This document shows positions 9,684 through 18,235 of a stretch of DNA of 64,000 nucleotides, in pieces. Where the stretch lies: the NCBI RefSeq assembly GCF_947495565.1, contig NZ_CANLZM010000002.1, forward strand, positions 62,001 to 126,000, read 5' to 3'. Every line of letters begins with the position of its first letter. Position 1 is the first letter of the stretch. The notes beneath the pieces are model-generated. The model ran no database searches. It saw only the letters and a list, made by a program, of their open reading frames with translations, and was not told where the DNA came from. Origin of the DNA: an uncultured Pontibacter sp. (lineage in GTDB: Bacteria; Bacteroidota; Bacteroidia; Cytophagales; Hymenobacteraceae). Position numbers and translations under genes: made by a program.

Positions 9684-9691
9684 TATCTTTG
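9684..9691 (+). promoter_or_regulatory. Candidate -7 box for rplS
   Basis: TATCTTTG fits TAnnTTTG, 45 bases before the rplS ATG, in an AT-rich stretch. It suggests that rplS has a promoter of its own inside the classical block. No clear -33 TTTG. Confidence 0.4.
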
Positions 9692-9735
9692 CAGTCCGAA
9701 TTTTGAAGAAGATACTTTAAGAGAACATAGCCATC

Positions 9736-10089
9736 ATGAGCGAACTAATTAAATTCATAGAGCAGGAATATACTGACAAGCGCGCCTCATTCCCAGTTTT
9801 TCAGGCGGGTGATACTGTAAACGTACACGTTAAAATCCGTGAGGGTAACAAAGAGCGTGTTCAGCAATTCCAAGGTGTTGTGATTCAGCGTAAGAACGTG
9901 AACACAAACGGTGAAACGTTCACAGTAAGAAAAGTATCTAACCAGATTGGCTTAGAGCGTATCTTCCCACTTCTTTCTCCATCTATCGAGAAAATTGAGC
10001 TGGTAAGAAGAGGTAGAGTAAGAAGAGCAAGACTGTACTACCTGAGAGGACTTCAGGGCAAGGCTGCTCGTATCAAGGAAAGAAGATAA
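9736..10089 (+). CDS. rplS: 50S ribosomal protein L19
   Basis: A large-subunit protein at the 30S-50S interface. 117 residues, with the family core [35 protein letters not shown] and the C-terminal [20 protein letters not shown] followed by [19 protein letters not shown]. The start ATG at 9736 gives the usual L19 N-terminus. Last gene of the rpsP block; a terminator follows at 10127. Confidence 0.98.
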   Translation: MSELIKFIEQEYTDKRASFPVFQAGDTVNVHVKIREGNKERVQQFQGVVIQRKNVNTNGETFTVRKVSNQIGLERIFPLLSPSIEKIELVRRGRVRRARLYYLRGLQGKAARIKERR

Positions 10090-10126
10090 GAATACCTGTT
10101 TTCATAAGTTTTCCATAGTTTTAGTG

Positions 10127-10159
10127 AAAAAGGAGCCGATACCCTCGGCTCCTTTTTTG
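10127..10159 (+). terminator. Rho-independent terminator after rplS
   Basis: AAAAAGGAGCCGA, loop TACCC, TCGGCTCCTTTTTT. Confidence 0.85.
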
Positions 10160-10249
10160 TGTTTATACTTTTGTAATTGCCTCTTACATATACTTTACAT
10201 GCATCTGCCACTGCTTATATTTGCAAGTATAAACCAAAGCCTCCGCAAC

Positions 10250-10828
10250 ATGATCCGTCCTACTTTATACTTCTTACTGCTGCTCACCCTCGCCTCCTGC
10301 AAAACGGACTATACTAGTTTGCCCACCTACTCCCCAAACAAGCAACTGCAGGCAGTAATAGAGACTCCGGCCGGCAACACACGCCGACTAGTGTATAATA
10401 AAGAAAGCCAGGACTTTGTGCCGGATCTGAATGCGGGACTTGAGCGAGAAGTAGGGTTTCTGCCTTATCCTGGCAACTTAGGCTTTATCCCCTCCACAGA
10501 AATTGACAAAAACGGCAAAGGCTTGGAAGTGTTGGTGCTGGCGGAGCGGCGGGAGCCCGGCACAGAGATGGAGGTAATTCCGGTAGGCCTGATGCAACTG
10601 GAGAATAACGGAGAATTGCGGCATATTGTAGTTGCTGTACCGTCGCGGCCCAGCGAGCGCAGGATCGATGCTATCAACTATGAAAGCTTCAGCAAAAACT
10701 ACCCAGGTGCCAAGGCCATACTTCAAATCTGGTTCTCTAACTATAATAAGTCAGCTAACACAAAATTTGTTGGTTGGCGCGACGAAAAATTCGCTGAGAA
10801 AGAGGTACAACGCTGGATGAGGCTATAG
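10250..10828 (+). CDS. Lipoprotein with a degenerate family I inorganic pyrophosphatase fold
   Basis: A 192-residue protein with an SPII signal (MIRPTLYFLLLLTLASC, Cys 17) and then a region that aligns along its length with cytoplasmic family I pyrophosphatases: VIETPAGNTRRLVYNKES, VGFLPYPGNLGFIPST, LEVLVLAERREPGTEMEVIP, VVAVPSRPSERRIDAI and ILQIWFSNYNKS. By recalled alignment to E. coli Ppa, the catalytic signature DGDPxD is NGKGLE here; Asp65, Asp67, Asp97, Asp102, Lys29, Glu31, Lys104, Tyr55 and Lys142 all appear replaced, while Glu20 and Tyr51 remain. Activity is therefore unlikely; it may bind a ligand or be structural. The ATG at 10250 is chosen because an earlier in-frame start at 10124 would run through the rplS terminator. 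A -7-like TATATTTG lies at 10216-10223. Confidence 0.8.
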   Translation: MIRPTLYFLLLLTLASCKTDYTSLPTYSPNKQLQAVIETPAGNTRRLVYNKESQDFVPDLNAGLEREVGFLPYPGNLGFIPSTEIDKNGKGLEVLVLAERREPGTEMEVIPVGLMQLENNGELRHIVVAVPSRPSERRIDAINYESFSKNYPGAKAILQIWFSNYNKSANTKFVGWRDEKFAEKEVQRWMRL

Positions 10829-10987
10829 GCACGTAATCGAAATTTCCCCAAGTATGATTTTTATACAAAAAAGCACAAACCAATCCTGTAAATATATTTA
10901 TACACAACAATAGAAAGTTACAACAAACAAAATGTTAAGCTGTATACTTAGCTAGAGCAATTCTATTTAACTATACCATATAAACTT

Positions 10988-11953
10988 ATGAAAACAAATG
11001 TATTAGTAACAACCGCATTAACTTTGCTTGCTGGTGGTGCTGCAGCAGCTCAGGGTAATTATTCAGACATTCTGCAGGATGGTACGAACAACGAAGCAAC
11101 CATACAGCAAAACGGCGCTAACAACAGCGCTACAATTCAGCAGACTGGAGGCTTTGACAGATTAACGGAAGATAACAAAGCGGCTATCACTCAAACAGGT
11201 ACCAGCAATACTGCCAGCCAAGTACAGAATTTCGGGACCGTGAATAGTACTGTAAGTATAACCCAGGATGGCGATGCCAACGTGGCGACGCAGGTTTACA
11301 CATATTCCCCGAATCAAAGCGCTGAAATTGAACAGTATGGCAGTGGCAACTCCGCATCACAAGAATCTATGATGAGTTTGGTTATGTTGTCAGATAACAC
11401 GGCTTATATCTACCAATCAGGTAATGGTAACATGGCTACCCAAAGCCAGGGAGGAGGCAGCGGCAACACAGCTTTAACAGAGCAGTATGGCTCAATGAAC
11501 AGTGCCGTGCAGCAACAAAACGGGTTTACGAACTATGCAGAAGTTATACAGAACGGAAACAATAATTCTGCTCTGCAAACGCAATACGTATCCTCTAATG
11601 AAGCCATCATTTATCAGGAAGGGGACGGAAACGAACACAAACAGATACAGGATGGCCGAGGCAACCTAAATGCTGCATCAGCCACAGTAGTGGGCAACGG
11701 CAACTACGGCTATCAGTACCAGGGCAGCTTGCGCAACAATGCTGAGCTTATCCAAACCGGCGACAACAACTACGCCACATCAGACCAAAGCGGATACACC
11801 TTTTTTATGGAAGGTAATAACCAGAGCAGCAGCATACAGACCGGAAACTACAACACTGCTACTACTTTTCAGCTTGGCGCTGACCAAATCAGCACCATTA
11901 CACAACTCGGGAACAGCAATGTGGCTACAGTAAATCAGATAGGGGAAGATTAA
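10988..11953 (+). CDS. Curlin-repeat (CsgA/CsgB-like) secreted amyloid protein
   Basis: A 321-residue secreted protein with a signal peptide cleaved after about residue 21 (GGAAAAQ) followed by about a dozen degenerate curlin repeats of the type (A/S)xIxQxGxxNxAxxxQ, for example ATIQQNGANNSATIQQTG, AAITQTGTSNTASQVQ, AEVIQNGNNNSALQTQ, AELIQTGDNNYATSDQ and STITQLGNSNVATVNQ. These repeats form the beta-solenoid of curli fibres that hold biofilm matrix. The usual partners (csgB, csgE, csgF, csgG) are not in this window, so it is an orphan fibre subunit whose secretion genes must be elsewhere. Strong terminator downstream; the gene has a long AT-rich leader from 10829. Confidence 0.85.
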   Translation: MKTNVLVTTALTLLAGGAAAAQGNYSDILQDGTNNEATIQQNGANNSATIQQTGGFDRLTEDNKAAITQTGTSNTASQVQNFGTVNSTVSITQDGDANVATQVYTYSPNQSAEIEQYGSGNSASQESMMSLVMLSDNTAYIYQSGNGNMATQSQGGGSGNTALTEQYGSMNSAVQQQNGFTNYAEVIQNGNNNSALQTQYVSSNEAIIYQEGDGNEHKQIQDGRGNLNAASATVVGNGNYGYQYQGSLRNNAELIQTGDNNYATSDQSGYTFFMEGNNQSSSIQTGNYNTATTFQLGADQISTITQLGNSNVATVNQIGED

Positions 11954-11963
11954 TTTCTCATAA

Positions 11964-11996
11964 GAAAGGGAGCCGCTGCTGCGGCTCCCTTTTTTG
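11964..11996. terminator. Terminator shared by convergent genes
   Basis: AAAGGGAGCCGC, short loop, GCGGCTCCCTTTTTT. It lies between the curlin gene (+) and the coiled-coil gene (-). The T-run favours the plus strand and the A-run provides a shorter tract for the minus strand. Confidence 0.8.
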
Positions 11997-12005
11997 CTAT
12001 AGCTT

Positions 12006-12704
12006 TTACTTTACCTGCAGCAGCTTATTTCTCACCACATCCACGGCCTGCTTCATTTCCTGCACCCGCTGCCTGCTCAGCTCCTGCTTCTGCAGGTTTA
12101 GCTGCACCTCCTGCTCCAGTTGCTTCAGTTCTTCTGCGTTGCGTACCAGTTCGGCCTCCAGCTCTTGGCGGCGCTGCTTGTTGCGCTCAATGCTAAGTTG
12201 GATGCTGTTTGCCTCCTTTACCACGCGGTCTTGCTCAGTTTTAGTAGCCTGCAGCACTTGCTCAGCAGCGTTTATCTGCCGAAAAACATCGTCTCGGTAC
12301 AATTTACGGGCAAAACCACGCATAAAATTCTCTGCGGCGGCATACTCTTTTGGCGTAGCAGCCCTGTTCAGGTAATCTGTGCCCAAATCCAGCGTCCACC
12401 ATACATTGCTACCAGTGGCGTCGCTGTTAACAACGGATAGCAGGCGCATAGGTACCGCAGAAATTGTATCCAATTTAGCAGCTTCTACGGTTATTACACC
12501 TTTGCTAACCTTCACACGGCCTGCCTGCTGCCCCAGGTAATCCTTCCAGGAGCGCTCCACGGTTTTAGGGTCTAGCTGTACGGTTAGCTGCTGTCCGCGT
12601 CTTATAACGCCAAGTACCTCCTGCTCTACCTCTTTTACCTGCACCGACTGCGCCTGGCAGATGCCAGCCATCAATAATATAACGGCAAGTATAACTCCTC
12701 TCAT
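12006..12704 (-). CDS. Secreted coiled-coil protein of unknown function
   Basis: 232 residues from the ATG at 12704: a signal peptide MRGVILAVILLMAGICQAQ, an N-terminal globular part (about 20-125) with VKVSKGVITVEAAKLD and NVWWTLDLGTDYL, then a long charged helix (about 135-232) rich in Gln, Glu and Arg (KEANSIQLSIERNKQRRQEL, ELKQLEQEVQLNLQKQELSR) that should form a coiled coil. No family is recognised. The longer in-frame start at 12746 would put 14 charged residues before the signal peptide and is rejected. It is monocistronic and divergent from queD. Confidence 0.75.
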   Translation of the reverse strand: MRGVILAVILLMAGICQAQSVQVKEVEQEVLGVIRRGQQLTVQLDPKTVERSWKDYLGQQAGRVKVSKGVITVEAAKLDTISAVPMRLLSVVNSDATGSNVWWTLDLGTDYLNRAATPKEYAAAENFMRGFARKLYRDDVFRQINAAEQVLQATKTEQDRVVKEANSIQLSIERNKQRRQELEAELVRNAEELKQLEQEVQLNLQKQELSRQRVQEMKQAVDVVRNKLLQVK

Positions 12705-12809
12705 ACGGCTCTTGTTTTTGTACTCTAATAGGTTAGTCTGATACACGAAGTTAAAGAATAGGCGGCAGAAAGAGCGAAGGCAAAACGAATTAATTTAAGC
12801 CCTTTTTGG

Positions 12810-12840
12810 TTTGGGATTAGGGCTAGCTGCACTAACTTTG
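12810..12840 (+). promoter_or_regulatory. Promoter of queD-folE
   Basis: TTTG at 12810-12813, a 19-base spacer, and TAACTTTG at 12833-12840: a full match to the Bacteroidota primary sigma consensus TTTG-N19-TAnnTTTG. It lies 77 bases before the queD ATG. Confidence 0.7.
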
Positions 12841-12917
12841 CAAACTTATGGCACTCGCAGTCAGAGGTGATCGGGTACAGAGCCAAACTTTACCGACCAA
12901 CAGCTGTTAAAAGCACT

Positions 12918-13325
12918 ATGAAAGTAACCGTTTGCCGCAAGGAGCACTTTAATGCCGCGCACAGATTACATAACCTCGCCTGGTCTGATGAGCAGAATTC
13001 TGAGGTTTTTGGTCTGTGCAACAATCCTAACTACCATGGGCATAATTATGAGCTGATCGTGAAGCTGACAGGCACTGTAGACCCGGACACCGGCTACGTG
13101 TATGACATGAAAAAGCTGAGCGACCTGGTGAAAAATGAGGTGGTGGAGAAGTTTGACCACCGGAACCTGAACCTGGACACCGAGGAGTTTAAGACCCTGA
13201 ACCCCACCGCCGAAAACATTGCGGTGGTTATCTGGAACAAACTTCGCGATAAGATTAGCCCTGACTACGATTTAGCTGTAACACTGTATGAAACAGAAAG
13301 AAACTTTGTGGAATATAATGGATAA
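12918..13325 (+). CDS. queD: 6-carboxy-5,6,7,8-tetrahydropterin synthase (QueD/PTPS family)
   Basis: Converts 7,8-dihydroneopterin triphosphate to 6-carboxy-tetrahydropterin on the way to queuosine. 135 residues from ATG 12918 (MKVTVCRKEHFNAAHRLHNL). Zinc His residues are in HFNAAHRLHN (about residue 15) and YHGHNYEL (about 40-42); the catalytic Cys is in GLCNNPNYHGHNY, a form closer to eukaryote-type PTPS than to E. coli QueD. The C-terminal Glu motif is VTLYETERNFVEY. Its last 8 bases overlap folE (ATGGATAA), so the two enzymes of consecutive steps are translationally coupled. A reading from 12867 was rejected because the extra 17 residues match no family pattern. Confidence 0.93.
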   Translation: MKVTVCRKEHFNAAHRLHNLAWSDEQNSEVFGLCNNPNYHGHNYELIVKLTGTVDPDTGYVYDMKKLSDLVKNEVVEKFDHRNLNLDTEEFKTLNPTAENIAVVIWNKLRDKISPDYDLAVTLYETERNFVEYNG

Positions 13326-13983
13326 CCACGACCTAGAGAACGAAGAGGCGATGGATGACCACGTAATGAGCTCTCTGGAGACCCCGTTGCGCGCTGATGC
13401 ATTTGACCTATCGGATGACGAGAAGATTAAGATTATTGAGGGACATTTCCGAGAGATCATGCACACACTGGGCCTGGACCTGAAAGACGACAGCCTGAAA
13501 GGTACGCCGCATCGCGTGGCCAAGATGTATGTGAAAGAGATTTTCAGCGGATTGCACCCAAATAACAAGCCACAGGCGCGCCGCTTCGAGAACAAGTATA
13601 AGTATAACAAAATGCTGGTGGAGCGCGATATCACCGTGTACTCTTCCTGCGAGCATCATTTTGTGCCGATTATAGGCAAGGCGCATGTGGCGTACATCCC
13701 GAATGGGCATGTAATTGGCCTTTCTAAGCTGAACCGCATTGTGCAGTATTATGCCCGCCGCCCTCAGGTGCAGGAGCGTATGACCATGCAGATTGCCGAT
13801 GAGCTGAAAAAAGCGCTGCAGACAGAGGATGTAGCTGTGCTGATTGAGGCGGATCACCTGTGCGTAATGAGCCGCGGTGTAAACGATGTGAGCAGCAGTA
13901 CCATCACTGCTGAGTATTCCGGATTGTTTGAGCAGGAGCACTATCGCGCCGAGTTTTTAGGCCATATCCGCACCAAGCGCTAA
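13318..13983 (+). CDS. folE: GTP cyclohydrolase I
   Basis: Makes 7,8-dihydroneopterin triphosphate from GTP, the substrate of QueD and of folate synthesis. 221 residues. Motifs: LKGTPHRVAKMYVKEIFSGL, zinc site VYSSCEHHFVPIIGKAHVAY (Cys and His about residues 107-110), PNGHVIGLSKLNRIV, RPQVQERMTMQIADEL, and the second zinc Cys in EADHLCVMSRGV (about 182). The N-terminal 30 residues are acidic and not conserved in the family. The start ATG overlaps the end of queD by 8 bases. Production of dihydroneopterin triphosphate is thus tied to QueD, suggesting use for queuosine or a related deazapurine. Confidence 0.96.
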   Translation: MDNHDLENEEAMDDHVMSSLETPLRADAFDLSDDEKIKIIEGHFREIMHTLGLDLKDDSLKGTPHRVAKMYVKEIFSGLHPNNKPQARRFENKYKYNKMLVERDITVYSSCEHHFVPIIGKAHVAYIPNGHVIGLSKLNRIVQYYARRPQVQERMTMQIADELKKALQTEDVAVLIEADHLCVMSRGVNDVSSSTITAEYSGLFEQEHYRAEFLGHIRTKR

Positions 13984-14095
13984 CCAACTGTATTCTCAGT
14001 AAGCTTCACTTCTTACATTCATAAGTAATATAAGAAAACTTAAATATACCTAAGTTGCGTATAGGTGAACTTACTGCGCAAACACATAAAAGCTT

Positions 14096-15013
14096 ATGCC
14101 AGGAAAAATACTCATTACAGGAGGTTCCGGTTTAGTAGGAATGCGACTATCGGAAATGCTGATAGACCAAGGCTATGAAGTAGCCCACCTTAGCCGCAAC
14201 CCGGACAAGGTGTCTACCTACAAAACCTTTAAATGGGACATCAAGGCAGGATATATTGACGAGAACGCCATCACCTACGCCGATTACATCATTAATCTGG
14301 CCGGTGCCAGCGTAGCCTCCGAAAAATGGACTGAGGACCGTAAAAAGGAACTTCTGAACAGCCGTGTGGATAGTATACTCCTGCTCCACAAGTGCCTGAG
14401 CAAATCCGAACACCACGTAAAAGGCTTTATTTCGTCTTCTGCCATAGGCATTTACGGCGATTCCGGCGACCAGCTGATGTCGGAGGAAAGCACTTACGCC
14501 GATGATTTTCTGGCTGAAGTATGCCAGCAGTGGGAAGCCGCCGCTTGGCAAATGCGCGACCTGAACCTGCGCACGGTTATTTTTAGACTTGGCATTGTGC
14601 TGAGTGTGAAGGGCGGTGCGCTGCCTCAAATGGCTAAACCAGTAAAAATGATGGCAGGCGCTCCGTTAGGCAGCGGAAAGCAGTACATGTCTTGGGTGCA
14701 TATAGATGATGCCTGCCGCCTGTTTATCCGGGCTATTGAGGATACTCAGTTTGAAGGTGTTTACAATGCCGTAGCTCCTCACCCAGTTACCAATAAGGAA
14801 TTTACCAAAGAGTTGGCTGAGGCGATGAAAAAACCCTTGGTACTACCTAAAGTACCTGCCTTTGCCATTAACCTGATGATGGGCGAAATGAGTGAGGTTA
14901 TACTTGCCAGCCAACGTGTTAGCTCTAATAAGGTACTGCACACCGGCTTTACGTTTGAGTATAACTATCTGGAAGATGCGCTAGAGTCTTTTTACGAAGA
15001 AGAAAAGGATTAA
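14096..15013 (+). CDS. TIGR01777-family NAD(P)-dependent epimerase
   Basis: An atypical short-chain dehydrogenase/epimerase (YfcH, SulA-like group), 305 residues. The N-terminal Rossmann motif is ILITGGSGLVGMRLSEML; family motifs NLAGASVASEKWTEDRKKEL, KGFISSSAIGIYGDSGD, VIFRLGIVLSVKGGALPQM, MSWVHIDDACRLFIRAIE and the C-terminal DUF1731-like VPAFAINLMMGEMSEVILAS follow in order. The in vivo substrate of this family is unknown. It is separate from folE (112 bases) and ends at a strong terminator that also serves the convergent PBP gene. Confidence 0.92.
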   Translation: MPGKILITGGSGLVGMRLSEMLIDQGYEVAHLSRNPDKVSTYKTFKWDIKAGYIDENAITYADYIINLAGASVASEKWTEDRKKELLNSRVDSILLLHKCLSKSEHHVKGFISSSAIGIYGDSGDQLMSEESTYADDFLAEVCQQWEAAAWQMRDLNLRTVIFRLGIVLSVKGGALPQMAKPVKMMAGAPLGSGKQYMSWVHIDDACRLFIRAIEDTQFEGVYNAVAPHPVTNKEFTKELAEAMKKPLVLPKVPAFAINLMMGEMSEVILASQRVSSNKVLHTGFTFEYNYLEDALESFYEEEKD

Positions 15014-15027
15014 TAATCTCAACTATA

Positions 15028-15073
15028 AACAAGAAGGGCAGGGCCAGCTAAGTATAGCTGGCCCTTCTTGTTT
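15028..15073. terminator. Bidirectional terminator with AAGTATA in the loop
   Basis: AACAAGAAGGGC, then GGGCCAGCTA, loop AGTA, TAGCTGGCCC, TTCTTGTT. The heptamer AAGTATA spans the loop. It lies between the epimerase (+) and the PBP gene (-) and has an A-rich left and T-rich right side, so it can work both ways. Confidence 0.8.
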
Positions 15074-15077
15074 ACCA

Positions 15078-17408
15078 CTACAGTATATCTCCCATATTCA
15101 GCAGATCCAGAATAGAATCCATCTGGGTAGAGTCTGGCATGGTTTGCCTTGGCAGCACGGTGGTGCAGTTATACTTCTTAGAGATTTTTACGGTTGGCTG
15201 CGGAAAGCGCCCCATAGTATAATCCAACTCTTTATCCTGGTAGAGGCGCTCCATGTATAAACCGTAAACCGGAAGGGCTGTTTTGGATCCTTCGCCAAGC
15301 TGTGAGGTGCGGAAGTGGATGCTGCGGTCTTCGCCACCTACCCACACCCCTGTCACCAGGTCTTTGGTTACGCCCATAAACCAACCATCGGAGTGGTTAG
15401 AGGTAGTGCCTGTTTTGCCGCCTATCTCGTTTCCTTTCCAAAGGTCATACTCCCAAAGCGCCTGCGACGTGCCTCCCGGCTCCTCCATCCCCCCTTTTAG
15501 CATGTGCATCATCAGGAAAGCCGTTTCCTCGCTCAGCACCTTTTTCTGCTTTGGCGTAAACTGGTGCAGCAAGTTGCCGTTCTGGTCTTCTATGCGGGTA
15601 ATGAACATCGGCTCCGTATGAAATCCCTGGTTCGGGAAGGTGCTGTAAGCTCCCACCATCTCAAAAACAGACACATCGCTTGGCCCTAATCCGATAGACG
15701 GCACCTCCTGAAGAGGACTATTAATGCCGAGCATATGCGCATACTTCACTACAGTTTCCCAGCCGATGCGCTCTGTAAGCTGTGCCGTAACAGAGTTTAC
15801 TGATTTACCCATAGCCCGCCGGAGTGTCATGGGGGCACCTGTATATTCCCAATCCGCGTTGGTAGGCGACCAGCTTTTCTTCTCCCCCTTCTCCACATAG
15901 TTTATGGTGATGCGCTTGTCCACAATTTTATCGCAGGGCGAGTAGCCGTTGTCAATGGCGGCTACATATACAAATGGCTTGAAGGTAGAACCCGGTTGGC
16001 GTCGCGCTTGCTTTACGTGGTCATACTTAAAGTATTTAAAGTTGATGCCGCCTACCCACGCTTTGATGTGTCCTGTAAAAGGATCCATGGTCATCATGCC
16101 GCCATGCAAGAAGTGCTTGTAGTAAGCCAGTGAGTCCAGGGGGCTAATTGTCACGGTTTTCTCCAGTGAGTCGTTCTCCCAGGTAAATACTTTCATCTCA
16201 CGCGGACGGTTCAGCTCTTTGTTTATGGCTGCCGTGTCATCGCCATACTTCTTTTTGAGCCTACGGTAATAAGCTGTGCGTTTGATTGTTTCCTCAATAA
16301 AGTTGGGTATCTCCCGGTTATTCTCATCCACCCAGGGGTTTTTGCCCTCCCAATGGTTATCGAAGCGGCGCTGAAGTTTGCGCATTTGCTCCTCCATGGA
16401 GGCCTCGGCGTGCGCCTGCATCCTAGAGTCAATAGTGGTATATACCCGTAGGCCGTCGCGGTACAGGTCGTAGCCATTCTCTTTACACCACTCCTGCAGG
16501 TAATCGGCCACTGCGCCCCTAAAATAAGTAGCAGGGCCGTCGTAATGGTTCTCCACACTGTAATCCAACACCAGCGGCAACTGGCTCAGCGAGTCTGCTT
16601 CTGCTTTTTTGAGGTAGTTATACTTTACCATTTGCCCCAGCACAGTATTGCGGCGGCGTGTGGCGTTTTCGGGGTTAAAGCGGGGGCTGTAATAAGTAGG
16701 TGCTTTCAGCAGGCCCACCAGCACAGCTGCCTGCTCTACCTTCAGGCTATCCGGGGAAGTATTGAAAAATGTTTTGGAGGCTACTTTTATACCAAACGAG
16801 TTTGATCCAAAATCCACGGTGTTCAGGTACATCGTCAGGATTTCCTCTTTGGTGTATCGCTGCTCCAGCTTAATGGCCGTTAGCCACTCTTTGGTTTTAG
16901 AGATAACAATATTGAGGCCCGGAATGTGGCCCAGCACACCTTTGGAGTCGTCGGTGCGGGTTTTGTACAGGTTTTTGGCCAGCTGCTGCGTAATGGTACT
17001 TGCGCCACGCGCCTCTCCCTGAAAGCTACCGTATACTGCCGACAGGATTGCCTGCGGGTCTATGCCGGCGTGTTCGTAAAAACGTATATCCTCTGTGGCA
17101 ACGAGCGCCTGCACCAGCCGCGGCGACAGCTCTTTATAGTTCACCGGGCTGCGGTTCTCCCGAAAATACTTGCCAATCAGTTTACCGTCTGAAGTATAAA
17201 GCTCTGAGGCTTGATCAGAGCGTGGGTTCTCCAGTCTGTCGAGGCTTGGTGAGGCCCCAAACAGGTACAGGATATTATGCTCCACACTGAGCAGGTACAC
17301 CACTACTACGGCAAGGCCTAAAAAAAAGGCCTTCCAGGTAAAACTAATCACCTTCCTCCACACAGATAATGTCTTGGGCTCTTGTACTTTCTCTTGCTCT
17401 TTCGGCAT
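15078..17408 (-). CDS. Class A penicillin-binding protein (PBP1A-like)
   Basis: A bifunctional peptidoglycan synthase: glycosyltransferase plus transpeptidase, anchored in the inner membrane. 776 residues from ATG 17408. One membrane segment (AFFLGLAVVVVYLLSVEH, about 27-44); glycosyltransferase motifs VATEDIRFYEHAGIDP, GASTITQQLAKNLYK, QRYTKEEILTMYLN; transpeptidase motifs GSTFKPFVYVAA (catalytic Ser of SxxK), SVN in GKSVNSVTAQL, and KTGTT in IGGKTGTTSNHSDGW. All active-site residues are intact. A longer reading from 17456 adds 16 residues without family support. It is monocistronic with a likely promoter at 17469-17497. Confidence 0.95.
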   Translation of the reverse strand: MPKEQEKVQEPKTLSVWRKVISFTWKAFFLGLAVVVVYLLSVEHNILYLFGASPSLDRLENPRSDQASELYTSDGKLIGKYFRENRSPVNYKELSPRLVQALVATEDIRFYEHAGIDPQAILSAVYGSFQGEARGASTITQQLAKNLYKTRTDDSKGVLGHIPGLNIVISKTKEWLTAIKLEQRYTKEEILTMYLNTVDFGSNSFGIKVASKTFFNTSPDSLKVEQAAVLVGLLKAPTYYSPRFNPENATRRRNTVLGQMVKYNYLKKAEADSLSQLPLVLDYSVENHYDGPATYFRGAVADYLQEWCKENGYDLYRDGLRVYTTIDSRMQAHAEASMEEQMRKLQRRFDNHWEGKNPWVDENNREIPNFIEETIKRTAYYRRLKKKYGDDTAAINKELNRPREMKVFTWENDSLEKTVTISPLDSLAYYKHFLHGGMMTMDPFTGHIKAWVGGINFKYFKYDHVKQARRQPGSTFKPFVYVAAIDNGYSPCDKIVDKRITINYVEKGEKKSWSPTNADWEYTGAPMTLRRAMGKSVNSVTAQLTERIGWETVVKYAHMLGINSPLQEVPSIGLGPSDVSVFEMVGAYSTFPNQGFHTEPMFITRIEDQNGNLLHQFTPKQKKVLSEETAFLMMHMLKGGMEEPGGTSQALWEYDLWKGNEIGGKTGTTSNHSDGWFMGVTKDLVTGVWVGGEDRSIHFRTSQLGEGSKTALPVYGLYMERLYQDKELDYTMGRFPQPTVKISKKYNCTTVLPRQTMPDSTQMDSILDLLNMGDIL

Positions 17409-17468
17409 CTTTAGCAAACAGAAGCTGTTCTTGTTAAATTCATTTTCGCACTGCAAACAAAACGACTA

Positions 17469-17497
17469 CAAAGATACTTTTTGTACACAACTTCCAA
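17469..17497 (-). promoter_or_regulatory. Promoter of the class A PBP gene
   Basis: On the minus strand, TTGG at 17497-17494 and TATCTTTG at 17476-17469, with a spacer of about 17 bases, resemble TTG-N18..20-TAnnTTTG. The -7 box ends 60 bases before the chosen ATG. Confidence 0.5.
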
Positions 17498-17601
17498 GGA
17501 GTTAGCCTGCATTACTTCGTAAATACTGTTAAAACAGCTATTCTTTGGCAGCCGATGGCTATATTTGTTACAGAAGATGCACTTTATACGTCTCTACTAA
17601 C

Positions 17602-18105
17602 ATGCAGAACATTCTACAACAGGCTTTTAACAGGATCATCGGGCTTCCGCTCAACAATACCACCCGCACCGAAACTGTGCAGTATTTCCATTTCGGCCAT
17701 ACCCACTATACAACACCGCAAGGCCTTGTGTTGGATGTAGGCGAGATGACGCTGGCCGTAAACTGCCCCTGGGAGCTGCAGATGCCGGATAGTGGAAAAA
17801 TAAAACATAGCGATGTATACATCCGAAAGCGTGAAAGCGGCTTGCCAACACCTGTCTGGGACTGGAAAAAACCTGGCTCCAGCATGCTGGACCAGCGCCT
17901 GATGGAACTGATAAACGATAACCCTAACCTGATTGTAGAGCGTGCCGAAGAGCAGGACAATTTGGGCCTGATGCTATACTTTAGCGATGGCAGCACGCTC
18001 TCCATCATGCCCGACCCGACAGCAGCTTCCGATGAGTTTTGGCAGCTCTTTAGCAACACAGGCGACAACCTACGAGTGGGTGCCGGCAAAAACGGCCTGA
18101 TTTAG
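17602..18105 (+). CDS. Conserved-looking cytoplasmic protein, function unknown
   Basis: 167 residues from ATG 17602 (MQNILQQAFNRIIGLPLNNT). No signal peptide or membrane segment. Features include TVQYFHFGHTHYTTPQ, PWELQMPDSGKIKHSDVYIR, LDQRLMELINDNPNLIVER and LMLYFSDGSTLSIMPDP; the pattern suggests a compact alpha/beta protein. I do not recognise the family. A -7-like TATATTTG is at 17560-17567, upstream of this start and inside the longer reading from 17545, which supports the later start. A long inverted repeat follows the gene. Confidence 0.7.
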   Translation: MQNILQQAFNRIIGLPLNNTTRTETVQYFHFGHTHYTTPQGLVLDVGEMTLAVNCPWELQMPDSGKIKHSDVYIRKRESGLPTPVWDWKKPGSSMLDQRLMELINDNPNLIVERAEEQDNLGLMLYFSDGSTLSIMPDPTAASDEFWQLFSNTGDNLRVGAGKNGLI

Positions 18106-18120
18106 GCGATGCGTTACTCC

Positions 18121-18169
18121 GCGTGCAGCTGCGGCTTATCTTCTACAGCCCTGCCGCAGCTGCACGTGC
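18121..18169. repeat. Long GC-rich inverted repeat
   Basis: GTGCAGCTGCGGC at 18123-18135 is the exact reverse complement of GCCGCAGCTGCAC at 18153-18165, with a 17-base loop. No T-run follows, so it is not a standard terminator. It lies between the unknown gene and the methyltransferase gene and could be a REP-like element or an mRNA-stabilising hairpin. Confidence 0.6.
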
Positions 18170-18235
18170 ACAAGCTTATATGCTGCATTAGTAACTTTTA
18201 GCGCTTGTGAGCGGTACTTCAATAAAAAAAACTGT

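Noticed and set aside
10124..10249. Earlier start for the pyrophosphatase-like lipoprotein
   Set aside because: It would translate the rplS terminator and hide the lipoprotein signal inside the protein.
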